From: Mariniphaga anaerophila | GTDB lineage: Bacteria > Bacteroidota > Bacteroidia > Bacteroidales > Prolixibacteraceae | Length of the DNA: 64,000 nt | NCBI RefSeq assembly: GCF_900129025.1 | Contig: NZ_FQUM01000007.1 | Span: 62,001-126,000 of the forward strand | Direction: 5' to 3' | Notes under the pieces: model-generated | Told to the model about the DNA's origin: nothing | Database searches by the model: none | The model's input: only the letters and a program-made list of their open reading frames with translations | Program-made: the position numbers and the translations under genes | Shown here: in pieces, positions 54,799 through 63,192 of the stretch | Layout: every line of letters begins with the position of its first letter | How positions within the stretch are numbered: position 1 is the first letter of the stretch

Positions 54799-54896
54799 TT
54801 GCTAATATGGTTTTTTTATTTGAGGCCCCGAAAATAGAGTTTTTTCTTCTGAATGACGGGGTAGCGGTTGTTTCTTTTTGCACAAACTGCGAACAG

Positions 54897-55439
54897 CTAT
54901 TTAACCAGTTTCGAAATGGCTCTGAATTCCGGAGCCGTTGATGTACGGGTTAATTCAAATAAAATTGCTTCAACCGAAGTTATCATAATTCCTTCAAAAC
55001 GAAACCGTTCTTTTGCAATTTCAATGCTTTCGGCAGTGCGCGATGAAACCCCGTCCAAAACGATAATCGGGGTGTATCCTGCCTCTTTTAAATCGATGGC
55101 CGTCTGGAGCACACAAACATGCGATTCGGCGCCGCAAATAATTACGTTTTTGGCCTGGCGTGTTTTAAGTGCTTCAATAACCAGTGGCTCGTCGCAGCAG
55201 CTAAAATCTCTTTTTTCGATGTATTGAAAATCAGGAATTAATGATTTAATTTCATCTATTGTTTCACCTAACCCCTTGGTGTACTGCTGAGTAACAACGA
55301 GTGGAGTTCCCAGTTCGTTTAATCCCTGTATTAGCGTTTGGCAATTTTTCAGAAACATTTCTTTTTCCCACACTGCCGGGAAAAGTCGTTCCTGAATGTC
55401 GATAATTAGCCCAACGGTGTTTTCTTTTGTGATTCGCAT
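54897..55439 (-). CDS. Isochorismatase-family hydrolase
   Basis: 180 residues from the ATG at 55439. Catalytic triad candidates: D in LIIDIQERL (about residue 13), K in the RDFSCC/KTRQAKNVIICG region, and C in CGAESHVCVLQTAID. YcaC/nicotinamidase-like hydrolases share these marks. The frame is open to 55550 but would overlap the SIS gene by 95 nt. It lies 16 nt after the SIS gene on the same strand. Substrate unknown. Confidence 0.9.
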   Translation of the reverse strand: MRITKENTVGLIIDIQERLFPAVWEKEMFLKNCQTLIQGLNELGTPLVVTQQYTKGLGETIDEIKSLIPDFQYIEKRDFSCCDEPLVIEALKTRQAKNVIICGAESHVCVLQTAIDLKEAGYTPIIVLDGVSSRTAESIEIAKERFRFEGIMITSVEAILFELTRTSTAPEFRAISKLVK

Positions 55440-55455
55440 ACTTATCAACGCTTTA

Positions 55456-56073
55456 TTATTTTGAAAATTCTGTTCCTGCCTGCGAACGCGATTTGTCTCC
55501 GAGGTAACCGCCGTGGTGCCGTTTTGCGTAATCGCGGCTGGTAAATCCAATTTTTGTCATCATGCCAACAACCAAGGCATCGCCAATAACAGTCATTGCA
55601 GTAGTTGAGGTGGTTGGTGTCAGGCCGAGCGGACATACTTCGGCAGGATTCCCGGTGAAAATAAATACATCGGCATTTTTTGCCAACTCGCTTTCGGGGT
55701 TTCCTGAAATAACAATTAGGGGCAATCCCGGATAGAGTTCGCCCGACAAGCTGACAAGTTCAATAATTTCGCGGGTTTTTCCCGAATTGGAAATCAGCAG
55801 CAGCACATCATTTTCCTGAACCACGCCAAGGTCGCCATGTTGCGAATCGCTGGGATGTAAGAAAACTGCCGGAGTTCCGGTTGAACTGAAAGTGGTTGCA
55901 ATATTTTCTGCAATTTGCCCGGCTTTTCCCATTCCGCTGGCCACCAACTTTCCTTTTTTTTCGTGAACGTGCTTGAAAATAATTTCAATCGCATCAGAAA
56001 ATGCCGGACTTACCGGGATGTTTTTTATGGCTTCGGACTCACTGAGTATTACTTTTCGGATTAGTTCTTCCAT
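55456..56073 (-). CDS. SIS-domain sugar-phosphate isomerase (KdsD-like, no CBS pair)
   Basis: 205 residues of a single SIS domain: SGMGKAGQIAENIATTFSSTGTPAVFLHPSDSQHGDLG, LLISNSGKTREII, and CPLGLTPTTSTTAMTVIGDALVV, all typical of arabinose-5-phosphate isomerases. The two CBS domains usual in KdsD/KpsF (about 320 residues) are absent and the protein ends shortly after. The ATG at 56073 is supported by a -7 box 18 nt upstream; the open frame to 56202 would cross the promoter. Role in Kdo/LPS synthesis is likely but not sure. Confidence 0.9.
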   Translation of the reverse strand: MEELIRKVILSESEAIKNIPVSPAFSDAIEIIFKHVHEKKGKLVASGMGKAGQIAENIATTFSSTGTPAVFLHPSDSQHGDLGVVQENDVLLLISNSGKTREIIELVSLSGELYPGLPLIVISGNPESELAKNADVFIFTGNPAEVCPLGLTPTTSTTAMTVIGDALVVGMMTKIGFTSRDYAKRHHGGYLGDKSRSQAGTEFSK

Positions 56074-56091
56074 GTGTTTTATTTTTTGCTG

Positions 56092-56099
56092 CAAATCTA
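56092..56099 (-). promoter_or_regulatory. Promoter -7 box of the SIS gene
   Basis: Minus-strand TAGATTTG matches TAnnTTTG, 18 nt before the ATG at 56073, and decides that start. Confidence 0.55.
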
Positions 56100-56260
56100 C
56101 AGGAAAAATTTGAGCCTTCCATACTGGTTTTGGCAATGAAAAAGGTTCTTTAACTTGAAAAACTTCAACAAGGGTTTTGTTGCAGTAAATCAACGAAAAC
56201 AATGTTATATGTCATGAAAAAAAGACCCGGTTTGATTCGTCCCGATTGTTAAATAATTGG

Positions 56261-56268
56261 TATTTTTG
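56261..56268 (+). promoter_or_regulatory. Promoter -7 box of sucCD
   Basis: TATTTTTG, 38 nt before the sucC ATG. The -33 spacing is not ideal. Confidence 0.5.
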
Positions 56269-56306
56269 TCCGTTATTTATCACTTCAGTACATCTAAATA
56301 ATTGAA

Positions 56307-57440
56307 ATGAAAATTCACGAATACCAAGCCCGAAATTTATTCAGGAAGTACGGGATTCCTGTTCCGGATGGCGTTGTTTGCCATTCGGTGGAAGAAGTTG
56401 AGAAAAATGTTCCCAACGATGAAAAACTACGTGTTGTAAAAGCACAGGTTCATGTTGGTGGACGTGGAAAAGCCGGTGGTGTTAAACTGGCAAAATCGAA
56501 GGCTGAAGCAGTTGAAAAAGCTGGTCAGATTCTGGGTATGGACATAAAAGGACTTACCGTAGAAAAGGTTCTGGTGGCTGATGCTGTTGATATTGAAAAG
56601 GAGTTTTATGTTGGTTTAATCAACGACCGTAACTCCAAGTCGGTAACCCTGATGGCAAGTGCTGAGGGTGGCGTCGAAATTGAAGAAGTAGCGCGTGTTT
56701 CGCCGGAGAAAATCATTAAAATGAGTATCGATCCTACCATGGGATTGATGGACTGGCAGGCACGAAAAATAGCTCTTCAATTGTTCCGCGACCCGAAAGA
56801 GATGAGACAGGCCGCAGCTATTCTGGTTAAACTTTACCGGCTTTACGTGGAAACAGATTCTTCTCTTGCTGAAATCAATCCGCTGGTGCTCACTCCCGAT
56901 AAACGGGTGTTGGCTATCGACGGAAAAATGAATTTCGATGACAATGCCCTGTTTAGGCAGCCCGAAATTCTTAAAATGCGCGAATCAACTGAAGACGAAA
57001 AGAAAGAAATTGAAGCCAACGAAAAAGGACTTTCCTACATTAAACTCGATGGCAATATCGGTTGCATGGTAAACGGTGCCGGACTGGCAATGGCTACCAT
57101 GGATATGATTAAGCTGTACGGAGGCGAACCGGCCAATTTCCTTGATATTGGTGGTTCTTCCAATCCGCAAAAAGTGGTGGAAGCAATGAGCATCCTGCTT
57201 AGCGACAGCAATGTGAAAGCAGTGATGATTAACATTTTTGGCGGAATTACCCGTTGCGACGACGTAGCCCGCGGGCTGGTAACTGCATTGCAGGAAATCA
57301 ATACCGATATTCCGGTGGTTATTCGTTTATCGGGAACCAATGCAAAAGAAGGCCTGGAGATAATCCGGGAATACGGGTTGCCAACCGTCTCTACCATGAG
57401 CGAAGCCGCACAAAAAGCCATTGAGTTAAGTAACAAGTAA
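56307..57440 (+). CDS. sucC: Succinate--CoA ligase beta subunit
   Basis: 377 residues: ATP-grasp domain (about 1-230) with [13 protein letters not shown], and a C-terminal CoA-ligase domain (about 240-377) with [30 protein letters not shown] and FGGITRCD. It provides nucleotide binding for substrate-level phosphorylation in the TCA cycle. It is 13 nt before sucD. GTP or ATP preference cannot be told by eye. Confidence 0.97.
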   Translation: MKIHEYQARNLFRKYGIPVPDGVVCHSVEEVEKNVPNDEKLRVVKAQVHVGGRGKAGGVKLAKSKAEAVEKAGQILGMDIKGLTVEKVLVADAVDIEKEFYVGLINDRNSKSVTLMASAEGGVEIEEVARVSPEKIIKMSIDPTMGLMDWQARKIALQLFRDPKEMRQAAAILVKLYRLYVETDSSLAEINPLVLTPDKRVLAIDGKMNFDDNALFRQPEILKMRESTEDEKKEIEANEKGLSYIKLDGNIGCMVNGAGLAMATMDMIKLYGGEPANFLDIGGSSNPQKVVEAMSILLSDSNVKAVMINIFGGITRCDDVARGLVTALQEINTDIPVVIRLSGTNAKEGLEIIREYGLPTVSTMSEAAQKAIELSNK

Positions 57441-57453
57441 AAAGGAGAGAACA

Positions 57454-58326
57454 ATGAGTATTCTGATAAACAAAGACACAAAAGTTTTAGTGCAGGGAAT
57501 TACCGGGCGCGACGGGGCATTCCACACTTCTAAAATGAAAGATTACGGAACGAACATCGTTGGTGGAATTTCGCCCGGAAAAGGCGGCAGCGATGTTGGT
57601 GGTGTTCCGGTTTTTAATACGGTTGAGGAAGCGGTTAAAGCTACCGGAGCAAATGCTTCTGTAATTTTTGTGCCGGCTCCTTTTGCCGGAGATGCTATTC
57701 TGGAAGCCAGCTACGCAGGAGTTGACCTGGTGGTTTGTATTACAGAAGGTGTGCCTGTTCAGGACATGTTGAAAGTTACGCCGGTATTGAAACAAAACGG
57801 TACAAAACTGGTTGGTGCCAACTGCCCCGGACTGATTACTCCCGACGAATGCCTGATTGGTATTTTGCCGGCGATGATTTTCAAGAAAGGAAATGTAGGG
57901 CTGATTTCACGTTCAGGAACCCTGACTTACGAGGTGGTGAACATGCTTACCGAAGGCGGGCTAGGACAATCTACCTGCGTGGGAATTGGTGGCGACCCGG
58001 TTTCGGGATTGTACTTTATCGATTTGCTGGAAATGTACGAAAATGACCCGGAAACCGACGCTGTTGTGTTAATCGGAGAAATTGGCGGCGATGCCGAAGA
58101 GCAGGCTGCTGCTTTTATTAAAGAAAAAATGACCAAGCCGGTGGTTGCATTTATTGCCGGCCAGTCTGCACCTCCCGGAAAACGGATGGGACATGCCGGA
58201 GCTATTATATCAAGTGGCTCGGGTACCGCAGAAGAAAAAATTAAAGCATTTAATGAAGCCGGCGTTCCGGTAGCCAACGAACCCGGTAAAATTCCGGGGC
58301 TGGTGAAAGAAAAGCTGGGAATTTAA
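57454..58326 (+). CDS. sucD: Succinate--CoA ligase alpha subunit
   Basis: 290 residues: CoA-binding domain ([16 protein letters not shown]), then the ligase domain with phosphohistidine H247 in [16 protein letters not shown] and [10 protein letters not shown]. Length is standard. AAAGGAGAG stands 5 nt before the ATG, an unusually clear Shine-Dalgarno for this genome. A perfect terminator follows. Confidence 0.97.
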   Translation: MSILINKDTKVLVQGITGRDGAFHTSKMKDYGTNIVGGISPGKGGSDVGGVPVFNTVEEAVKATGANASVIFVPAPFAGDAILEASYAGVDLVVCITEGVPVQDMLKVTPVLKQNGTKLVGANCPGLITPDECLIGILPAMIFKKGNVGLISRSGTLTYEVVNMLTEGGLGQSTCVGIGGDPVSGLYFIDLLEMYENDPETDAVVLIGEIGGDAEEQAAAFIKEKMTKPVVAFIAGQSAPPGKRMGHAGAIISSGSGTAEEKIKAFNEAGVPVANEPGKIPGLVKEKLGI

Positions 58327-58346
58327 GTTGAGATAAAACCAGAGCA

Positions 58347-58382
58347 AAAGGCCGGGTGCGAAAGTGTCCGGCCTTTTTTTAT
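58347..58382 (+). terminator. Terminator after sucD
   Basis: AAAGGCCGG ... CCGGCCTTT 9-bp perfect stem with a T run. Confidence 0.9.
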
Positions 58383-58518
58383 GCTGAGTATCGCCAGTGG
58401 AGAGGCTTCATTGTTTTAAATCTCCATTAAGCTTTCAATTTCCTGACAAACCTCACTTTTTTTTCATTTTTCGGTTTGTTTTTTTGCGCCCTATTCAACC
58501 GAAATCATTTATTTTGCG

Positions 58519-59397
58519 ATGTTTACAGAATTAACGAATATGAACCGGAAATTGGCGAATGCCATAAAGGATTATGTTATTATCACTTTCGGGCTATTGC
58601 TCTTTAATTTTGGGTGGGTGGTTTTCCTTATTCCTGCCGAAATTACTGGCGGTGGAGTGAGTGGAATAGGCGCAGTATTGTTTTATGCTGCAAAAATTCC
58701 GTTGGGTGTTTCTTACCTGGCGGTAAACGTGGTTTTGGTTATTATTGCCATAAAATTTCTCGGGGCAAATTTTGGCGTAAAAACCATATACAGTATTTTA
58801 GTTCTTTCAGCTTTCTTTTCCGTGTTTCAGGGGCTTGTGAAAGAGCCAATTGTCGATGACGTTTTCCTTTCTTCAGTTCTTGGTGGCATGGCCGGTGGTG
58901 TTGGTTTGGGTATTGTTTTTTCACGTGGGGGAAGTACCGGAGGAACCGATATTTTTGCCATGATTATTAATAAATACCGAAACATTAGTCCGGGGAGAAT
59001 TATTTTATATTGCGATGTAATTATTATCGCATCGTCGTATTTTGTGTTTCAGTCGCCGGAGAAACTGGTTTACGGTTACGTTACGATGTGGGTGGTTGCC
59101 TATTCGCTCGATTCGTTTTTAAGTGGCGCCAATCGTTCTGCCCAAATGTTCATCGTTTCAAAAGAATACGAAAAAATTGCCAATTATATCAATAATGAGG
59201 CCATAAGAGGCGTTACTATACTTGACGGGAAAGGCTGGTACACCCGCGAGGCTACCAAAATAATTGTTTCGGTAGTCCGTAAAAAGGAAACCAGCCAGAT
59301 TTTCAGAAAGATAAAAGAAATCGACCCGGAGGCATTTATTACCATGGGAAGCGTAATGGGTGTTTACGGAAAAGGATTTGACAAAATAAAAATGTAA
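58519..59397 (+). CDS. YitT/DUF2179-family membrane protein
   Basis: 292 residues. Five to six hydrophobic spans (about 15-205; FNFGWVVFLIPAEITGGGVSGIGAVL, SVLGGMAGGVGLGIVFSRGGSTGGTDIFAMII) and a C-terminal DUF2179 cytoplasmic domain (about 215-292, RGVTILDGKGWYTREATKIIVSVVRKKE, DPEAFITMGSVMGVYGKGF). YitT-like proteins are widespread membrane proteins without established substrate. It is 10 nt before the M23 peptidase gene. The second Met (58543) is an alternative start. Confidence 0.92.
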   Translation: MFTELTNMNRKLANAIKDYVIITFGLLLFNFGWVVFLIPAEITGGGVSGIGAVLFYAAKIPLGVSYLAVNVVLVIIAIKFLGANFGVKTIYSILVLSAFFSVFQGLVKEPIVDDVFLSSVLGGMAGGVGLGIVFSRGGSTGGTDIFAMIINKYRNISPGRIILYCDVIIIASSYFVFQSPEKLVYGYVTMWVVAYSLDSFLSGANRSAQMFIVSKEYEKIANYINNEAIRGVTILDGKGWYTREATKIIVSVVRKKETSQIFRKIKEIDPEAFITMGSVMGVYGKGFDKIKM

Positions 59398-59407
59398 AAG
59401 GGACTTC

Positions 59408-60694
59408 ATGGTTGGATATTTTCGCTCGGTAATGCCGGTTATTGGGCTTTTAGTTATTATTTCACTTACTTTTTCCTGTCGGCAGGGAAAGGATAATAAG
59501 AACAGAGAACAAACAGAGTTAGACACAATAGCAACTTTACCTCCACCCGTTTTGAAATATGGGTTGCCTGTGGATTCCTTTCTCGTTGTAGACGGGACTG
59601 TCCGGCCAAATCAGCACCTGAGCCACATTTTAAGCAATTATGGCGTTGGAATGGGAACAATCGACCAGATTGCCCGGCAATCGAAAGATGTTTTCGACGT
59701 GCGTAAAATACGCGGCGGGAACAGGTATTCCATTTTTCAAACAGCAGATTCTCTTGCTGAAGCCCGTTATTTTGTGTACGAAAATTCAGCCACTGACTAT
59801 TTTATATTTCAATTGTTCGATTCCCTTCAGGTTTCCCGGGGCGAGAAAGAAGTTGAAACTCGGCTGCGAACCGGCTGCGGAGAAATTGAGTCTTCGTTGT
59901 GGAACACCATGAAAGACAATGGACTGGATCCCATGTTGGCATTGAAACTTTCCGATATTTTTGCCTGGTCTATCGATTTTTATGCCATCCAGAAAGGCGA
60001 CCGGTTCAGGGTTATTTACGATGAGCTTTTTGTGGATTCAACTTCCATCGGAATTGGAAATATTTATGCAGTACAATTTGACCATTACGGTTCTGAAAAT
60101 TACGCTTTCCGGTTTTTTCAGGATGACCGGTTCGATTATTTCGATGATAAGGGTTTGAGTTTGCGCAAAGCATTTTTGAAATCGCCGCTGGAATTTTCTG
60201 CCCGAATCAGTTCCCGGTTTTCACATAGCCGTATGCATCCGGTTTTGCGTATTCGCAGGCCTCACCACGGGGTTGATTATGCAGCGCCCAAAGGTACTCC
60301 GGTGCGTACAATTGGCGACGGAACTGTTATCTCCCGTGCATATCAGGCAAGGGGAGGCGGTAATTATTTAAAGATTAAACACAATTCGGTTTATACAACT
60401 ACATACATGCACTTGTCCGGTTTTGCCAAAGGAGTTGTTCAGGGAGCACGCGTTCAACAAGGGCAGGTGATTGGATTTGTAGGTGCCACGGGGTTGGCGA
60501 CTGGTCCGCACCTCGACTTCAGAGTACATAAAAACGGAACTCCGGTTGACCCGCTTAAAGTGGAAGCACCGCCGGTTGAACCTGTCCACGAAAACCTGAT
60601 GCCTGAATATACGGCACTAAAAGATTCGTTGCTGGGAGAACTGCACAAGATTATCTGGGATACAAAAATTCTGGCCGACGTTGAACAGGAGTAA
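59408..60694 (+). CDS. M23-family peptidoglycan endopeptidase, lipoprotein-like leader
   Basis: 428 residues. N-terminal hydrophobic segment with SLTFSC as a lipobox candidate (Cys about 24). A LysM/OapA-like linker region (about 55-110) precedes the LytM/M23 domain (about 275-395) with HHGVDYAAPKG (H286, D290), MHLSGFAKG and GPHLDF (H368, D370). Family members normally have HxH at the last site; here it is H-L-D, so zinc ligation or activity may be changed. It may be an enzyme or a divisome/elongasome activator of amidases. Confidence 0.9.
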   Translation: MVGYFRSVMPVIGLLVIISLTFSCRQGKDNKNREQTELDTIATLPPPVLKYGLPVDSFLVVDGTVRPNQHLSHILSNYGVGMGTIDQIARQSKDVFDVRKIRGGNRYSIFQTADSLAEARYFVYENSATDYFIFQLFDSLQVSRGEKEVETRLRTGCGEIESSLWNTMKDNGLDPMLALKLSDIFAWSIDFYAIQKGDRFRVIYDELFVDSTSIGIGNIYAVQFDHYGSENYAFRFFQDDRFDYFDDKGLSLRKAFLKSPLEFSARISSRFSHSRMHPVLRIRRPHHGVDYAAPKGTPVRTIGDGTVISRAYQARGGGNYLKIKHNSVYTTTYMHLSGFAKGVVQGARVQQGQVIGFVGATGLATGPHLDFRVHKNGTPVDPLKVEAPPVEPVHENLMPEYTALKDSLLGELHKIIWDTKILADVEQE

Positions 60695-60823
60695 AAGAAC
60701 CGGGCAGTATTCTGAAAAACTTTATCTCTTTTTGCTTGTTTTATTTGGATGACTGAGGAGCTAGTGATCTGAGCTCCGTCTAAAATATTAATTTTGATAT
60801 CAGGTTATTTAAAACAAGAAAGA

Positions 60824-61582
60824 ATGGATAAGATGAGGTTTTTTTTAGCGTTGGGAATGATTGTGATTTTTGCATCGTGTGTTCGAAATAAAAGCGGGCA
60901 GACTACACAAACGGCAACTGTTGGCAGCCAAAAAGTTTTTGAAGTTTCAGAAGTAATTCAGGCAAACAGTTACACCTACCTTAAAGTAAAAGAAAACCAG
61001 GGCGAACGCTGGGTTGCGGTTACAAAACAGGACATTAATCCGGGCGATGTGTTTTATTACGACGAGGCTTTGCAAATGAATAACTTCCACAGCAAAGATT
61101 TAGACCGCACTTTCGACGTGGTTTATTTTGTCAATCAAATCAGTAAAGATCCCATCAGTAATCAATCTATGGGAGTAATGCCCGGCATGGGCGGAATGAT
61201 GGGGAGTTCACACTCGGGGAAAGTAGAGCCCGGTAAAAAAGGAAGCATCCATCTCGAAAAGGCAGACAGCGAGTTAACTATTGCTGAAGTTTTTGGCAAC
61301 AGGAAAGAATACGCAGGCAAAGAAATTGAAATCAGGGGCGTGGTTGTTAAGGTGAACCGACAGATTATGGGCAAAAACTGGATTCACATTCAGGACGGTA
61401 CCAACAGCGATGGAAAATTTGACCTGACTATTACTTCGCAGGACATTGCTGAGGTAAACGACGAAGTAACGTTTAAAGGTAAAATTACCCTTGAAAAAGA
61501 TTTTGGTTCGGGCTATTATTACGATGTGATAATGGAAGATGCTGCGCTAGTGAATAAAACAACTGCGAATATTACAATGTAA
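60824..61582 (+). CDS. OB-fold lipoprotein with Met-rich loop
   Basis: 252 residues from the ATG at 60824 (the longer frame starts at TTG). Lipoprotein leader with IFASC (Cys about 19). An N-terminal domain (about 35-105; VFEVSEVIQANSYTYLKVK) is followed by a Met/Gly/His stretch (about 115-140; MGVMPGMGGMMGSSHSG) and a C-terminal OB-like domain (about 150-245; EIRGVVVKVNRQIMGKNWIHIQDGT), as in NrfJ-like exported proteins. The Met-rich loop could bind Cu(I) or another soft metal. Function unknown. Confidence 0.75.
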   Translation: MDKMRFFLALGMIVIFASCVRNKSGQTTQTATVGSQKVFEVSEVIQANSYTYLKVKENQGERWVAVTKQDINPGDVFYYDEALQMNNFHSKDLDRTFDVVYFVNQISKDPISNQSMGVMPGMGGMMGSSHSGKVEPGKKGSIHLEKADSELTIAEVFGNRKEYAGKEIEIRGVVVKVNRQIMGKNWIHIQDGTNSDGKFDLTITSQDIAEVNDEVTFKGKITLEKDFGSGYYYDVIMEDAALVNKTTANITM

Positions 61583-61678
61583 CAATAGCAGGCGGTTTTT
61601 GCAGTCCTTTGCAAAACCGGATAGGCGGAGTTCTTTTGATTGTTGTATAAGTTTGAGACTTAAAAACAACGCACCATT

Positions 61679-61702
61679 TGCCTCTTTTGAGGCATTTTTT
61701 TT
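61679..61702 (+). terminator. Terminator after the OB-fold lipoprotein gene
   Basis: TGCCTC, TTTT, GAGGCA and eight T. A clear intrinsic terminator. Confidence 0.88.
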
Positions 61703-61710
61703 GCGCAGCC

Positions 61711-63120
61711 TCAGCGGTTCACAACAGGGAATTTTGCGCCGCTTTCTTTTAGTTTCTTGTCGAGTATCGTTTTCAGCTCTTTAGCTTTTTCCGGGTTTGC
61801 TTTGGAAATGTCATTGGTCTCTCCCGGATCTTCAGCGAGGTTAAAAAGTTCTGTGCGCTGGTCTTCATAAAAGAGAACCAGTTTCCAGTCGCCTTTTCTA
61901 ATTGCAGAGCCGGGTGTCCATGCGCTTCCGTGGTAATGAGGGAAATGCCAGAAGATGGCATCCCGGTCAGGATTGCTGTCCCCGGTTAAAACAGGCAGTA
62001 GATTTACTCCGTCGTTTTGTTGGTGCTGAATGCCGGCAATGGATAGAATAGTGGTGAAAAAATCCATGCTTATTACCGGTTGCTCTGAAACACTGCCGCG
62101 CGATGAAATTTTGGGGCCGTCGATAATTAGTGGAACCCTGATTCCGCCTTCATAACACCATCCTTTTCCTGCGCGAAGCGGTCCGTTGGCTGTTGGTGCA
62201 TTTTTTCGGAAAAGAGTAGAAAGACCGCCGTTATCGCTGGTGAAAATCACCCAGGTGTTTTCGTCCAGATTCTGTTCAGAAAGGGCATTTAGCAACCGGC
62301 CCACATTTTCGTCCATGGCCGCTACCATTGATGCATAAGCGGCGTCTTCCTGCAGCAGTTTCGTCCATCCTTCGCCTTCTTTTTTGTGGGGAATGGAATC
62401 CAGTCCCAGGGTTTCTCTCTTTTTTTGATAATTCTGAATGAATTTTTTTGATGCTTCAATGGGAGTATGTACGGTATAAAAAGAGAGGAAAAGCAGAAAA
62501 GGGTTTTCTTTATTTTGTTTCAGGAACCGAATACTTTCATCGGTTAGCCGGTCGGTTAGGTACTCGCCTTCGGGGCCGTCGGTTAGTTTAGGGTTGTTGT
62601 ATGGAGAATAGTACCCTCCGGGCGGACTCCCTTTGTGGTGGCCGCCAATGTTGATGTCAAAACCCTGGTTTTCCGGTAAAAAGCCTTCGTCGCCCAAATG
62701 CCATTTTCCTGCAAAAAAAGTTATGTAACCGGCCTCTTTCATTTTTTCAGCCAGAGTGATTTCCTCCAACGCCAGTTCTGTCCTATCCTGAGGTCCAAGC
62801 AGTTTTTTGTTTTTGGGATCCTGCCCCGGAATCCAGTCTGTTATTTCAACCCGGTTCGGGTGTTTTCCCGTCATTATTGCTGCGCGGGTAGGACTGCAAA
62901 CCGGACTGGCTGAGTAGGCATTGGTAAACCGGACTCCGTGTGTCGCCAGTTTGTCAATATTGGGTGTGTCGTAAAAGCTTTCCGGAAAATTGCATTTTAC
63001 ATCGGCCCAGCCCAGGTCGTCAACCAGAATAACTACAAAATTGGGCGGTGTGTCTTTTGGTGTGCATGCATTTATCAGGGTTACGAGAACAGTTGCCAGA
63101 AAAATCCTGTTTATTGACAT
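61711..63120 (-). CDS. S1-family sulfatase, lipoprotein
   Basis: 469 residues with a lipoprotein leader (LINAC, Cys 19). The formylglycine motif is CSPTR with C75 and R79, metal ligands D34/D35 in ILVDDLGWAD, and TSDNGG (about 290) completes the calcium site. Other marks are GKWHLGD and GHHKGSPPGG. Arylsulfatase-type S1 enzyme acting on sulfated carbohydrates outside the cytoplasm; subfamily not assigned. The Cys-type needs a formylglycine-generating enzyme or anSME elsewhere. Confidence 0.93.
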   Translation of the reverse strand: MSINRIFLATVLVTLINACTPKDTPPNFVVILVDDLGWADVKCNFPESFYDTPNIDKLATHGVRFTNAYSASPVCSPTRAAIMTGKHPNRVEITDWIPGQDPKNKKLLGPQDRTELALEEITLAEKMKEAGYITFFAGKWHLGDEGFLPENQGFDINIGGHHKGSPPGGYYSPYNNPKLTDGPEGEYLTDRLTDESIRFLKQNKENPFLLFLSFYTVHTPIEASKKFIQNYQKKRETLGLDSIPHKKEGEGWTKLLQEDAAYASMVAAMDENVGRLLNALSEQNLDENTWVIFTSDNGGLSTLFRKNAPTANGPLRAGKGWCYEGGIRVPLIIDGPKISSRGSVSEQPVISMDFFTTILSIAGIQHQQNDGVNLLPVLTGDSNPDRDAIFWHFPHYHGSAWTPGSAIRKGDWKLVLFYEDQRTELFNLAEDPGETNDISKANPEKAKELKTILDKKLKESGAKFPVVNR

Positions 63121-63140
63121 GGCGAAAGTTATTTGAAAAC

Positions 63141-63173
63141 ATTCAGCAGGGAAACTAAAGTAGCCTGCTGAAT
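63141..63173 (-). terminator. Hairpin between the M20 peptidase and sulfatase genes
   Basis: ATTCAGCAGG / CCTGCTGAAT perfect 10-bp stem with a 13-nt loop, followed on the minus strand by GTTTTC only. Partial terminator or leader structure of the sulfatase gene. Confidence 0.5.
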
Positions 63174-63192
63174 GAATATTATTTACAATGAA

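Noticed and set aside
61711-63120. Sulfatase as a member of the PUL at 42.8-52.5 kb
   Set aside because: It lies 9 kb away behind housekeeping genes and terminators; co-regulation is not supported by sequence.
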